Shown here one piece after another: positions 29,367-37,599 of a stretch of DNA of 64,000 nucleotides; position 1 is the stretch's first letter; the number at the start of each line of letters is the position of its first letter. The notes below the pieces were generated by a model, which had not been told where the DNA came from, did no database searches, and worked only from the letters and a program-made list of their open reading frames with translations. This stretch comes from Mesorhizobium alhagi CCNWXJ12-2. Lineage in GTDB: Bacteria > Pseudomonadota > Alphaproteobacteria > Rhizobiales > Rhizobiaceae. The stretch covers positions 35,625 through 99,624 of the forward strand of contig NZ_AHAM01000184.1 of assembly GCF_000236565.1 (NCBI RefSeq). The letters are read 5' to 3'. A program made the translations under genes and the position numbers.

Positions 29367-30743
29367 ATGCGCATCATAATCTGCGGCGCGGGACAGGTTG
29401 GCTACGGCATCGCCGAAAGGCTGGCGGCCGAGAAGAACGACATATCGATCATCGACACTTCGCCCGAGCTCATCCAGGCCGTGCGTGATTCGCTCGACGT
29501 CCGCGGCTTCGTCGGGCACGGCGCGCATCCGGACGTCCTGGAAAAGGCCGGCGCCCAGCAGGCCGACATGATCATCGCCGTGACGCTCTACGACGAGGTC
29601 AACATCGTCGCCTGCGAAGTGGCGCATGCGCTGTTCAACGTGCCGATGAAGGTCGCGCGCATCCGCTCGCAATCCTATCTGCAGCCGCACTATCAGGACC
29701 TGTTCTCCCGCGACCATTTGCCCATCGACGTGATCATCTCGCCGGAGCTGGAAGTGGGCGAGATGGTGCTGCGCCGCATCGCGCTGCCCGGCGCGACCGA
29801 CGTGGTGCGCTTTGCCGAGAACAAGATAGCCATGGTGGCGATCGAGTGCCTGGAGGACTGCCCGGTCATAAATACGCCGCTTGCCCAACTGAGCGAGCTT
29901 TTTCCGGATTTGCCGGCGACGGTTGTCGGCGTCACCCGCAACGGCAAGCTGTTCATCCCGCGTTCGGCCGACCAGCTGGTCGCCGGAGACCTCGCCTATG
30001 TCGTCACCACCAAGGACCAGGTGCGGCGCACGCTCGGCCTTTTCGGGCATGAGGAGCAGGAAGCCACGCGCATCGTTATTGCCGGCGGCGGCAATATCGG
30101 CCTGTTCGTGGCCAAGACCATCGAAAAGCGCCAGAACCGCACCAAGGTCAAGATGATAGAGCACGGGCGCGAACGCGCCGTGGCGATCGCCGACGAGCTG
30201 CGCCGGACGGTGGTGCTCAACGGTAGCGCCCTCGACCAGAAGCTGCTGCTTGAAGCCGACATCCAGGAAGCCGACCTGATGATCGCGCTGACCAACAACG
30301 ACCAAGTCAACATCCTGTCCAGCGTCATGGCCAAGCGGCTCGGCTGCAAGTCCAATCTGGCGCTGATCAACAATTCGTCCTATCTCGACATCACAAAATC
30401 CGTCGGCATCGACGCGACCGTCAATCCCGGCACAGTGACCGTCTCGCGCATCCTGCAGCATGTGAGGCGAGGGCGCATACGCGCCGTCCACTCCATCCAG
30501 CGCGGCGCGGCCGAGATCATCGAGGCGGAGGCGCTGGAGACCTCGCCGCTTGTCGGTCCGTTCCTTCGCGAGCTGGATCTGCCGGACGGCATGCGCATCG
30601 GCGCGGTCTACCGCGACGGCGAGGTAATAAAGCCGAGCGGCTCGCTGCGCATCAAGCCGAAGGACCGGGTGGTCATCTTCGCACTTGCCCATGCCGTCAA
30701 GCAGGTCGAGCAGATGTTCCGCGTCAGCCTCGAATTCTTTTGA
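29367..30743 (+). CDS. trkA: Trk potassium uptake regulatory protein TrkA, 458 aa
   Basis: Peripheral membrane regulator of TrkH/TrkG potassium channels. Two tandem RCK units, each with a nucleotide-binding GxGxxG (MRIIICGAGQVGYGIAERLAAE at the start, IVIAGGGNIGLFVAKTIE near 235) and a TrkA-C lobe. Follows ntrX by 34 bp, the conserved ntrYX-trkA-hfq order of rhizobia. Confidence 0.96.
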   Translation: MRIIICGAGQVGYGIAERLAAEKNDISIIDTSPELIQAVRDSLDVRGFVGHGAHPDVLEKAGAQQADMIIAVTLYDEVNIVACEVAHALFNVPMKVARIRSQSYLQPHYQDLFSRDHLPIDVIISPELEVGEMVLRRIALPGATDVVRFAENKIAMVAIECLEDCPVINTPLAQLSELFPDLPATVVGVTRNGKLFIPRSADQLVAGDLAYVVTTKDQVRRTLGLFGHEEQEATRIVIAGGGNIGLFVAKTIEKRQNRTKVKMIEHGRERAVAIADELRRTVVLNGSALDQKLLLEADIQEADLMIALTNNDQVNILSSVMAKRLGCKSNLALINNSSYLDITKSVGIDATVNPGTVTVSRILQHVRRGRIRAVHSIQRGAAEIIEAEALETSPLVGPFLRELDLPDGMRIGAVYRDGEVIKPSGSLRIKPKDRVVIFALAHAVKQVEQMFRVSLEFF

Positions 30744-30769
30744 GCGGCCCCTCAAAAATCAGGACACCC

Positions 30770-31528
30770 ATGCAACTCCAGCTCATCCGGAATGCGACGC
30801 TCAAGCTTGCCTATGGCGGGGCGACCATCCTCGTCGATCCGTATTTCGCGCCGAAGCACAGCCTGCCGTCCTTTACGGGCCGTTCGCAAAACCCGATGGT
30901 GGAGTTGCCGGTGGCGGTCGAGGACATCCTCGACGGCGTGGAACTGGTTATCGTCTCGCATCTTCACACGGATCATTTCGACAGCGTCGCGAAGGAAACA
31001 ATGCCCAAGCACTGGCCGCTGATCTGCCAGCAGGGCGACGAATCCACCATTCGCCAGGCTGGGTTTACCGACGTTACGCCGCTCGCTGGGGAAATAAGCT
31101 GGCGCGGTATCAGGATCACCCGACGCGAGGGCAATCACGGCACAGGCGCCGTACTCGACAAGATGGGGCCGGTGATGGGCTTCACGCTGGAGGCGGAGGG
31201 AGAACCGTCGGTCTACTGGGCCGGCGACACGGTGCTCTACCCGCCGGTGCTCGAAACCATCAAGGCATTCGAACCGGATGTGATCGTGACCCACTCCTGC
31301 GGCGCGATGTGGGACGATACGCTGATCGTCATGGACGCGGAGCAGACGGTCGAGACGGCCGAGGTCGCGCCGCGGGCCACGGTGATCGCCACCCATATGG
31401 AAGCGCTCGACCACGCCACGGTGAGCCGTGATGCGCTGCGGGCTCATGCAGCCTCGCGTCGGCTGTCGCCCGAACGATTGCTCGTGCCAGCAGACGGCGA
31501 GCTTCTGACATTGCCGGCCGCCCGCTAA
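30770..31528 (+). CDS. Metallo-beta-lactamase-fold hydrolase, 252 aa
   Basis: ATG 30770. Opens with MQLQLIRNATLKLAYGGATILVDPYFAPKHS, the UPF0173/YtnP-like arrangement, then metal motif SHLHTDHFD, a GNHGTG histidine, and VYWAGDTVLYP. Belongs to the metal-dependent hydrolases near the UlaG/UPF0173 branch; substrate unknown. Lies between trkA and dat in the same direction. Confidence 0.85.
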   Translation: MQLQLIRNATLKLAYGGATILVDPYFAPKHSLPSFTGRSQNPMVELPVAVEDILDGVELVIVSHLHTDHFDSVAKETMPKHWPLICQQGDESTIRQAGFTDVTPLAGEISWRGIRITRREGNHGTGAVLDKMGPVMGFTLEAEGEPSVYWAGDTVLYPPVLETIKAFEPDVIVTHSCGAMWDDTLIVMDAEQTVETAEVAPRATVIATHMEALDHATVSRDALRAHAASRRLSPERLLVPADGELLTLPAAR

Positions 31529-31571
31529 GCGGCGCGCCACCAGGAAACATTATCGGGGACAGGATCAAAAG

Positions 31572-32432
31572 ATGCCGCGCATTGCCTATGTCAACGGACG
31601 CTACGTCGCCCACGCCGAAGCCAGCGTGCATATAGAAGATCGGGGATACCAGTTCGCAGATGGCGTCTATGAGGTGTGCGAGGTCGCGCGCGGCTACATC
31701 GTCGACATGAAGCGGCATCTCGACAGGCTCGATCGCTCGCTGCGCGAACTGTCGATCGCCTGGCCGATGAACCGCGCCGCGATGGAAATCGTCATAGTGG
31801 AGGTGATACGCCGCAACCGCGTGAAGAACGGGCTGGTCTATCTGCAGGTGACGCGCGGCGTCGCGAGCCGCGACTTCCTTTTTCCGGCCGACACCAGGCC
31901 GTCGGTGGTGATTACGGCCAAGAAAGTCGATCCGGCCGCGTTGGCAAAACGCGCCGAAAACGGCATCAAGGTCATCACTGTGCCCGAGAATCGCTGGGAC
32001 CGCGTCGACATCAAGTCCGTCGGGCTGCTGCCAAACGTTTTGGCGAAACAGAAGGCCAACGAGGCGGGCGCGCATGAGGCCTGGTTCGTCGATGCAGACG
32101 GAACCGTCAAGGAAGGCGGATCTTCCAATGCGTGGATCGTCACCGGGGATGGCGCACTCGTCACCCGTCCCGCCGAGCACGGCATTCTGCGAGGCATCAC
32201 CCGGACGACCTTGCTCGACGTGGCGGCAAAGCTCGGCCTGCGGGTCGAGGAGCGCGGCTTTACCGTGGCCGAGGCCAAGGCGGCGCGCGAAGCCTTCATC
32301 AGCTCGGCGACCACGCTCGCAATGCCGGTCGTGGCCATAGACGGCGATCCGGTCGCAAACGGGCATCCCGGATCGGTGGCGCTTTCCTTGCGGCAGGCAT
32401 TTTTTGACATTGCGGAAAAAAGGCCGGCCTGA
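31572..32432 (+). CDS. dat: D-amino-acid transaminase (class IV PLP enzyme), 286 aa
   Basis: Class IV aminotransferase fold. Start YVNGRYVAHAEASVHIEDRGYQFADGVYE, PLP lysine in DIKSVGLLPNVLAKQKA, glutamate in VKEGGSSNAWIV, phosphate loop GITRTTLL. Annotated as D-alanine aminotransferase, which makes D-glutamate for peptidoglycan; branched-chain activity cannot be excluded. The position upstream of hfq is conserved in rhizobia. Confidence 0.9.
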   Translation: MPRIAYVNGRYVAHAEASVHIEDRGYQFADGVYEVCEVARGYIVDMKRHLDRLDRSLRELSIAWPMNRAAMEIVIVEVIRRNRVKNGLVYLQVTRGVASRDFLFPADTRPSVVITAKKVDPAALAKRAENGIKVITVPENRWDRVDIKSVGLLPNVLAKQKANEAGAHEAWFVDADGTVKEGGSSNAWIVTGDGALVTRPAEHGILRGITRTTLLDVAAKLGLRVEERGFTVAEAKAAREAFISSATTLAMPVVAIDGDPVANGHPGSVALSLRQAFFDIAEKRPA

Positions 32433-32502
32433 TAACCGCATTGTGGAAATAGGTATCCCGTTTCGCTCGTCGCATCTTGTGGCGGGGGTGTGGTTTGCGC
32501 GC

Positions 32503-32531
32503 TTGACATGAGCCGATAAATTTGGCGCATT
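32503..32531 (+). promoter_or_regulatory. Candidate hfq promoter
   Basis: A perfect TTGACA (32503-32508), 17-bp spacer and a poor -10 (CGCATT, 32526-32531), 37 bp before the hfq start. Confidence 0.3.
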
Positions 32532-32568
32532 GGTTCGCAATCGAGGGGATCGGCGAAAGATAAAAACA

Positions 32569-32817
32569 ATGGCGGAACGTACGCAAAATCTTCAGGACCT
32601 TTTCCTGAATTCAGTTCGCAAGAGCAAAAATCCACTTACAATCTTTCTTATCAACGGCGTGAAACTGACGGGCGTCGTGACTTCGTTCGACAATTTCTGC
32701 GTATTGTTGCGCCGGGACGGACATTCACAGCTCGTCTACAAGCACGCGATTTCCACCATCATGCCGAGCCAGCCGGTTCAGATGTTCGATGGTGAGGAAA
32801 ACGGCCAGGGCGCCTGA
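32569..32817 (+). CDS. hfq: RNA chaperone Hfq, 82 aa
   Basis: Sm-like hexamer that helps small RNAs pair with mRNAs. Canonical alphaproteobacterial sequence: [35 protein letters not shown] and the Sm2 motif [14 protein letters not shown]. The stop is immediately followed by the TTG that begins hflX. Confidence 0.98.
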   Translation: MAERTQNLQDLFLNSVRKSKNPLTIFLINGVKLTGVVTSFDNFCVLLRRDGHSQLVYKHAISTIMPSQPVQMFDGEENGQGA

Positions 32818-34209
32818 TTGGCTCAAAACGGACGCGCGGGCGACGGGGCACGCAAGGGCAGGGGCGGCGAAGCTAATGCCGGCCGCGGTGAGCTTACGCG
32901 CGCCGTGGTCATAGTGCCCCTGCTCAGCCGCAGCCCGCGCACCGACGAGGATACAGGACGGCCGCGGCTCAACCGTTCGCCCGAAGCGCGCCTCGACGAG
33001 GCCGTCGGTCTGGCCCAGGCGATCGATCTCGATATCGTCCACAAGGCGATCGTCACGCTCAACGATCCGCGTCCCTCGACACTGTTCGGCAGCGGCAAGG
33101 TCGAGGAGATCGCGCAGGTCATCAAGGACGGCCACGCCGAGCTGCTGATCGTCGACCATCCGCTGACGCCGGTGCAGCAGCGCAACCTCGAAAAGGCGAC
33201 AGAGGCCAAGGTGCTGGACCGCACCGGGCTGATCCTCGAGATTTTCGGCGAGCGCGCCCGCACCAAGGAAGGCACGCTGCAGGTCGACCTGGCGCATCTG
33301 AACTACCAGAAGGGCCGCCTGGTGCGGAGCTGGACCCACCTTGAACGCCAGCGCGGCGGCGCCGGCTTCCTCGGCGGTCCCGGCGAAACCCAGATCGAAT
33401 CCGACCGTCGCGCATTGCAGGAAAAGATCACCAAGCTGAAGCGCGAACTGGAGACGGTGCGGCGCACCCGCGACCTGCACCGCGCCAAGCGCAAGAAGGT
33501 GCCATTCCCGGTCGTCGCCATCGTCGGCTACACCAATGCCGGAAAGTCGACGCTGTTCAACCGGCTGACCGGAGCAGGGGTGCTGGCCGAAGACATGCTG
33601 TTCGCAACGCTCGACCCGACGCTGCGCCGGGTGCGGCTGCCGCACGGCACGCCGGTGATCCTGTCGGACACGGTCGGCTTCATCTCCGACCTGCCCACGC
33701 ATCTGATCGCGGCTTTCCGCGCAACGCTGGAGGAAGTGGTCGAGGCCGACCTTATCATCCATCTGCGCGACATTTCCGACCCGGATACGGCAGCCCAGGC
33801 CGAGGATGTCGAGCGCATCCTGGTCGATCTCGGCGTCGACGCCTCGGACGAAAAACGGATCATCGAGGTCTGGAACAAGATCGACCGCCTCGACGAGGGC
33901 AATCGCGAGCGGCTGCTTGCAGAGGGCGCCGGCGGAAAGGCCTCGCCGCCGGTCGCGATTTCGGCAATCACGGGCGAGGGGATCGACAAGCTTGCTGCGA
34001 TCATCGAAGAGCGGCTCTCGGGCGAATTGGAGCCGGTGACGGTGACGCTTGCGGCGGACCAGCTTGGCCTGACCGACTGGCTCTACCGCAATGGCGACGT
34101 GGTCGCCAGGACCGACAATGAGGACGGCAGCGTCTCGATCTCGATGAAGGCCACGGCTGCCGCACGGGAAGAAATCGAAAACAGATTGAGACGCAATAAC
34201 AAAGGGTAG
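32818..34209 (+). CDS. hflX: GTPase HflX, 463 aa
   Basis: Ribosome-associated GTPase that splits stalled 70S ribosomes. N-terminal HflX domain (RSPEARLDEAVGLAQAIDL, DPRPSTLFGSGKVEEI), a glycine-rich linker HLERQRGGAGFLGGPGETQIE, and the G domain with GYTNAGKST, LDPTLRRV, DTVGFISDLP and NKID. The TTG at 32818 directly abuts the hfq stop (TGATTG) and is the probable start, suggesting translational coupling; no ATG fits the N-terminus. hfq-hflX adjacency is broadly conserved. Confidence 0.95.
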   Translation: MAQNGRAGDGARKGRGGEANAGRGELTRAVVIVPLLSRSPRTDEDTGRPRLNRSPEARLDEAVGLAQAIDLDIVHKAIVTLNDPRPSTLFGSGKVEEIAQVIKDGHAELLIVDHPLTPVQQRNLEKATEAKVLDRTGLILEIFGERARTKEGTLQVDLAHLNYQKGRLVRSWTHLERQRGGAGFLGGPGETQIESDRRALQEKITKLKRELETVRRTRDLHRAKRKKVPFPVVAIVGYTNAGKSTLFNRLTGAGVLAEDMLFATLDPTLRRVRLPHGTPVILSDTVGFISDLPTHLIAAFRATLEEVVEADLIIHLRDISDPDTAAQAEDVERILVDLGVDASDEKRIIEVWNKIDRLDEGNRERLLAEGAGGKASPPVAISAITGEGIDKLAAIIEERLSGELEPVTVTLAADQLGLTDWLYRNGDVVARTDNEDGSVSISMKATAAAREEIENRLRRNNKG

Positions 34210-34215
34210 GGCGCG

Positions 34216-35040
34216 TTACTTAGCGTGTTTCGCCTGCTGCCAGAGCGTTTCCATCTCGTCCAGGCTGGCCTCTTCCAGCGTGCGGTCCGAGGCTTTCAGG
34301 GCGCGCTCGACATGGTGAAACCGAGCCCTGAACTTCTCATTGGTGCCGGCCAGCGCAGCCTCCGAATCGATCCCGAGGTGCCTGCCGAAATTGACCAGGG
34401 CAAACAGGACGTCGCCGAACTCATCCTTGATCTCGGCCTCGTCGGCATTCTCCATGGCCTCGCGCAACTCGCCGATTTCCTCTTCGATCTTGTCGAGGAT
34501 CGGCCGGGCCTCGCTCCAGTCGAAGCCGACGCGGGCGGCCTTCTCCTGGAGTTTCAGCGCCCGGGTCAGCGCCGGGAACGCCACCGGAACGCTGTCGAGA
34601 AAGCCCTGGCCGTGGTCTTCGGCGTGGAGCCCGCGGGCCAATCGCGCGGTACGTTTGCCGGCCTTTTCCTCGGCCTTGATCTTTTCCCACATGCCCTTGG
34701 CCATGCCCGCGCTTCGCGCGTCCTCGTCGCCGAATACATGCGGATGGCGCCGTATCATCTTGGTCGTGACGGCGTTCACCACGTCGCCGAAGGAGAAGGC
34801 GCCGGCTTCCTCGGCCATGCGGGCGTGATAGACGACTTGCAGCAGGAGATCGCCGAGTTCGTCGCGAAGATCGTCCATGTCGCCGCGCTGGATGGCGTCG
34901 GCCACCTCGTAAGCTTCCTCGATCGTGTATGGCGCGATGGTCTCGAAGGACTGCTCGACGTCCCACGGACAGCCGGTGACCGGCGCGCGCAGCGCCGCCA
35001 TGATTTCGATCAGCCGCGAAATGTCTCTGGATGGTCGCAT
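34216..35040 (-). CDS. mazG: Nucleoside triphosphate pyrophosphohydrolase MazG, 274 aa
   Basis: Two MazG repeats. The first (about 10-115) has CPWDVEQSFETIAPYTIEEAYEVADAI and DELGDLLLQVVYHARMAEE, with the EExxE and ExxD metal-binding residues; the second (about 165-265) has EEEIGELREAMENADEAEIKDEFGDVLFALVNFGRH. Hydrolyses NTPs, including aberrant ones and possibly ppGpp-related pools. Converges with hflX across 6 bp. Confidence 0.96.
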   Translation of the reverse strand: MRPSRDISRLIEIMAALRAPVTGCPWDVEQSFETIAPYTIEEAYEVADAIQRGDMDDLRDELGDLLLQVVYHARMAEEAGAFSFGDVVNAVTTKMIRRHPHVFGDEDARSAGMAKGMWEKIKAEEKAGKRTARLARGLHAEDHGQGFLDSVPVAFPALTRALKLQEKAARVGFDWSEARPILDKIEEEIGELREAMENADEAEIKDEFGDVLFALVNFGRHLGIDSEAALAGTNEKFRARFHHVERALKASDRTLEEASLDEMETLWQQAKHAK

Positions 35041-35117
35041 GGCGCGACGCTAGCGCGATGCGGGGCAGGCGCACAATGGCATTGCCCAGGCCGCTTGGTT
35101 TTCCACACAGCTTGCGC

Positions 35118-36278
35118 TCAGACCCGCCGTCTCTCGGCCATCAGAAACACCGCCAGTACACAGCACAGCAGGCCGAGGGACAATGGCAGTCCCTGATGTC
35201 CGATCAGTTGCATCGCGAGGCCCGTTGCGGGCGAGCCCACCATCCCGCCGATGCCCCATACGAACGCGAAGGCCGCGTTACCGGCGATCAAGGCTTGACC
35301 GGTGAAACGCTCGCCGAGCTGGATCAGCGCCATGGTGTAGATCCCGAACGAGACCCCGCCCCAGACGAAAAAGAGGGGCCATATGAGCCACGAGTTGAAG
35401 ACCGGCAGCAGCAGCAGGCCACCGGCCAGGCAAGCCAGGACACAGAACAGCATGGTCCGCGTCGAGCCGAACTGTTCGGCCATGCGCCCGAGCAAAATCT
35501 GCAGCACGGCATTGCCAGCGGCGAAACAGGCGATGAGCGAGGCGATGCGCGCCTCGGCGCTGCCGAGCGCGACGCCATAGACCGCGAACAAGGAGATCAC
35601 GACCTGCTCGAAGGCGGCAGCCGTGAAAACCGCGAACAACAGGAGCGGCGCGAGTGCGAAGAAGCCACTGAGCGATATCGCCGCGCCCTCGTGCGGCATC
35701 TTCGGCAGGCGCGGCACAACCGCAAGCACGATCAGGCCGCAGAGAGGGAAGGCCACAATGCCGATCATGAAGGGCGGCCAACCCTCAGTGCCGACCAGGC
35801 CGAGCGACAGCGGGCCGATGGCGAAGCCACCCGAAACGACCGATGAATAGAGGCCCATGATGCGGCCCCGGCGTGGGGCGGGGGTGATCGTGATCAGCCA
35901 GGTTTCGCTGATCACGTAAAGCGGATTGGCGACAAAGCCGAGCAGGAAGCGCAGCGGCATCCAGGCCCGGACTTCCTGCGTCCAGGCAATCGCAACCAGG
36001 GTGAGGGCGGCCAGGATCGAACACAGGATCGCAAGCCGCGCCGCGCCCACGCTCCGCGCCAGCGCGGGAATGAAGGGCGCGGAGATAATGAAACCCAGCG
36101 GCGTCATCGCCGCCGACAAGCCGATCAGGCCGGGCGCCGTGCCCTGCCGCTCCAGGATGAAGCTGAGCAGCGGATAGGTCAGCCCCTGGGCCAGAGCGAA
36201 CACCGTGACGGTCGCGATGATGCCGGCCATCGCAGCCCACGGAATTCGATCCTCGCGCATCGTGCTTTGGGCAGTCAT
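35118..36278 (-). CDS. MFS transporter, 386 aa
   Basis: ATG 36278 (a GTG sits one codon earlier). Twelve hydrophobic segments typical of the YcaD/UMF-like DHA branch, beginning IPWAAMAGIIATVTVFALAQGLTYPLL and including RRGRIMGLYSSVVSGGFAIGP. Inner membrane efflux or uptake carrier, substrate unknown. The remnant of a DUF1127 gene ends 13 bp upstream in the same direction. Confidence 0.9.
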   Translation of the reverse strand: MTAQSTMREDRIPWAAMAGIIATVTVFALAQGLTYPLLSFILERQGTAPGLIGLSAAMTPLGFIISAPFIPALARSVGAARLAILCSILAALTLVAIAWTQEVRAWMPLRFLLGFVANPLYVISETWLITITPAPRRGRIMGLYSSVVSGGFAIGPLSLGLVGTEGWPPFMIGIVAFPLCGLIVLAVVPRLPKMPHEGAAISLSGFFALAPLLLFAVFTAAAFEQVVISLFAVYGVALGSAEARIASLIACFAAGNAVLQILLGRMAEQFGSTRTMLFCVLACLAGGLLLLPVFNSWLIWPLFFVWGGVSFGIYTMALIQLGERFTGQALIAGNAAFAFVWGIGGMVGSPATGLAMQLIGHQGLPLSLGLLCCVLAVFLMAERRRV

Positions 36279-36291
36279 CACAGCATTCGCC

Positions 36292-36574
36292 TTATACTTG
36301 CCAGAAGCGCTTGGCGATCTCTGCCTCGACCTGCCGTTTCGTCAGGCCGATATCGTCGATCAAATGGGGATTGTCCTTCGACATCTGTTCGAGTTCCCAG
36401 CGAAAGCGCTTCCGCTCCTCCCAGGCCGCTATGATGCTTCGCTAGGTCGGCGAGCTGGAGTGCCGACGCCCAACGGGGCAGAGCAATCGCACTGCGGTGG
36501 TGATTTGTTCAACGCTCGGCCCAACCTCCACCGCCATATGGGATTACCCGCCCAACGGGGTGAATATCGTTCAT
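36292..36574 (-). pseudogene. DUF1127 small protein gene disrupted by an 82-bp insertion and a nonsense codon
   Basis: An intact ribosome site (GGGAGG) and ATG at 36574 encode MNDIHPVGRV, and in another frame the last 47 codons (36435-36292) encode a full DUF1127 core: AAWEERKRFRWELEQMSKDN followed by PHLIDDIGLTKRQVEAEIAK and RFWQV. The two parts are out of frame because of an 82-bp segment bounded by 12-bp direct repeats (CCCCGTTGGGCG on this strand). Removing one repeat unit on paper restores the frame exactly, leaving a single TAG at codon 17. Such proteins (40-70 aa) influence phosphate, RNA and nitrogen physiology in alphaproteobacteria. Expression of the intact core from an internal start seems unlikely. 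Confidence 0.75.
36467..36560. repeat. 12-bp direct repeats bounding an 82-bp insertion
   Basis: CGCCCAACGGGG occurs at 36467-36478 and 36549-36560, start-to-start 82 bp. The segment between has GCGGTGG / CCACCGC arms, a weak hairpin. The repeats look like the product of a slipped duplication or the target-site scar of a tiny insertion. Confidence 0.7.
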
Positions 36575-36880
36575 GGCAACCTCCCATGCTTCGAGGGGCA
36601 GGGCCCACGACCTGACGAGGTTGAATTTTGCAAGATACGAACAGCGTCGTAATTAAGCGCGTCCAAATAGTTCCAAAAATTTCCAAACGGGCTAAACGGC
36701 CCCATCGGCTAAACCATCATCAGACCATACGGCAGCCGCTTCCATGCCGGGACTTACGACCATCCCAAAAAGCCGTGGAAGCTAACAGCAAGAGATTGGC
36801 GGCAGACCAAAACTGGGCTTTAGTTGAATCACTATCTAAGCCGATCAACAATCCAAACAGCAAACTGAAGAGTAATTTTT
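36575..36880. other. AT-richer intergenic stretch
   Basis: 306 bases, visibly lower in GC than neighbours from about 36620 on. No frame with a good ribosome site other than the gene at 36881. I see no tRNA or IS end. The base composition and the broken genes around suggest recently acquired DNA. Confidence 0.4.
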
Positions 36881-37246
36881 ATGAAGTCGTTCTTGTTCGC
36901 AACACTGGTCGGGCTCCTCTTACCGATCGTCGTGTCAACTCAGGCGCTCGCCGATTGCACGACAATACCATGCCAAGATCCCGTCAAAAAGAAGCCGCAG
37001 ATCGCCATCAAGGATAAATTTCCGTGCACAGTATTCGACAAAGCGAGCCAAAGCCACGAACCATGCCCAGTCAAGAAGAAGCAGCCGATAGCCGTCAAGG
37101 ATAAATTTCCGTGTACAGTATTCGACAAGGCGAGCCAGAGCCACGAACCATGCCCAGTCAAGAAGAAGCTGCAGACTGTCGTCAAGGATAAATTTCCGTG
37201 TACAGTATTCGACAAGGCGAGCCAAAGCCACGAACCATGCGAATAG
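36881..37246 (+). CDS. Exported cysteine-repeat protein, 121 aa
   Basis: Signal peptide MKSFLFATLVGLLLPIVVST followed by QALA, then DCTTIPCQDPVKKK and three 29-residue repeats of the form KDKFPCTVFDKASQSHEPC plus a PVKKK linker. Each repeat carries two cysteines 13 residues apart, so three small disulphide loops are likely in the periplasm. The DNA copies are almost identical, so the array is young or kept uniform. The positively charged linkers (VKKKPQ) alternate with the loops. No family recognised. Low-GC surroundings and flanking pseudogenes point to foreign origin. Confidence 0.75.
   Translation: MKSFLFATLVGLLLPIVVSTQALADCTTIPCQDPVKKKPQIAIKDKFPCTVFDKASQSHEPCPVKKKQPIAVKDKFPCTVFDKASQSHEPCPVKKKLQTVVKDKFPCTVFDKASQSHEPCE
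37010..37246 (+). repeat. Three 87-bp tandem repeats inside the cysteine-repeat gene
   Basis: Copies begin at 37010, 37097 and 37184 (period exactly 87 bp = 29 codons). The third is cut after the last cysteine by the stop. Differences are few and mostly in the linker codons and third positions. Copy number could vary between strains. Confidence 0.9.
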
Positions 37247-37329
37247 TATAAGGCACGATTTCTGCTCTAACCGCCCGATGAGCACAGGTCCCATTGGCAC
37301 AACAATCATGTGGGACAAGGCGCTTTAGC

Positions 37330-37597
37330 GCAATGGCGGCGGCACGATCCCGGGCGTGGCGGGCGCGTACGCCCGGCGGCTCACCTATACGCAGGTGATC
37401 TGATCGCAGGCCTCAGCAGGCGGGCCAGGATCACGGGATTCGACCTTGTCGAGCTTTATCCTCCCGCCGACCTTGGCGGCCTGTGGGCACTGACCGCCGC
37501 ACGCCTTCTCGTCAATGTGATCGGCGCATCGCTCGGCAGGTTTGAAACCCGGCTTCCCTCCGGCAGAACGGTTCCATCCAAGTTTGAAAGGCTTTAA
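37330..37597 (+). pseudogene. Agmatinase/arginase-family C-terminal fragment, frameshifted
   Basis: In one frame the DNA near 37340-37400 reads TIPGVAGAYARRLTYTQV, and in the next frame ITGFDLVELYPPADLGGLWA followed by LTAARLLVNVIGA. Joined, these match the C-terminus of ureohydrolases (GGLTYxQ...I.GFDLVE..P..D..ALTAARLLVNVIG). The N-terminal two thirds with the manganese-binding histidines and aspartates are missing, and a stop (TGA near 37400) interrupts the first frame. A dead remnant. Confidence 0.7.
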
Positions 37598-37599
37598 GG

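Noticed and set aside
27884..30755. Long minus-strand frames opposite ntrX and trkA
   Set aside because: Shadows of certain genes; composition dominated by Arg, Asp, His and Leu, typical of antisense in GC-rich DNA.
36935..37318. Minus-strand frame across the cysteine repeats, encoding hydrophobic repeats
   Set aside because: It inherits periodicity from the 87-bp repeats; it has no ribosome site, whereas the plus-strand frame has a proper signal peptide.
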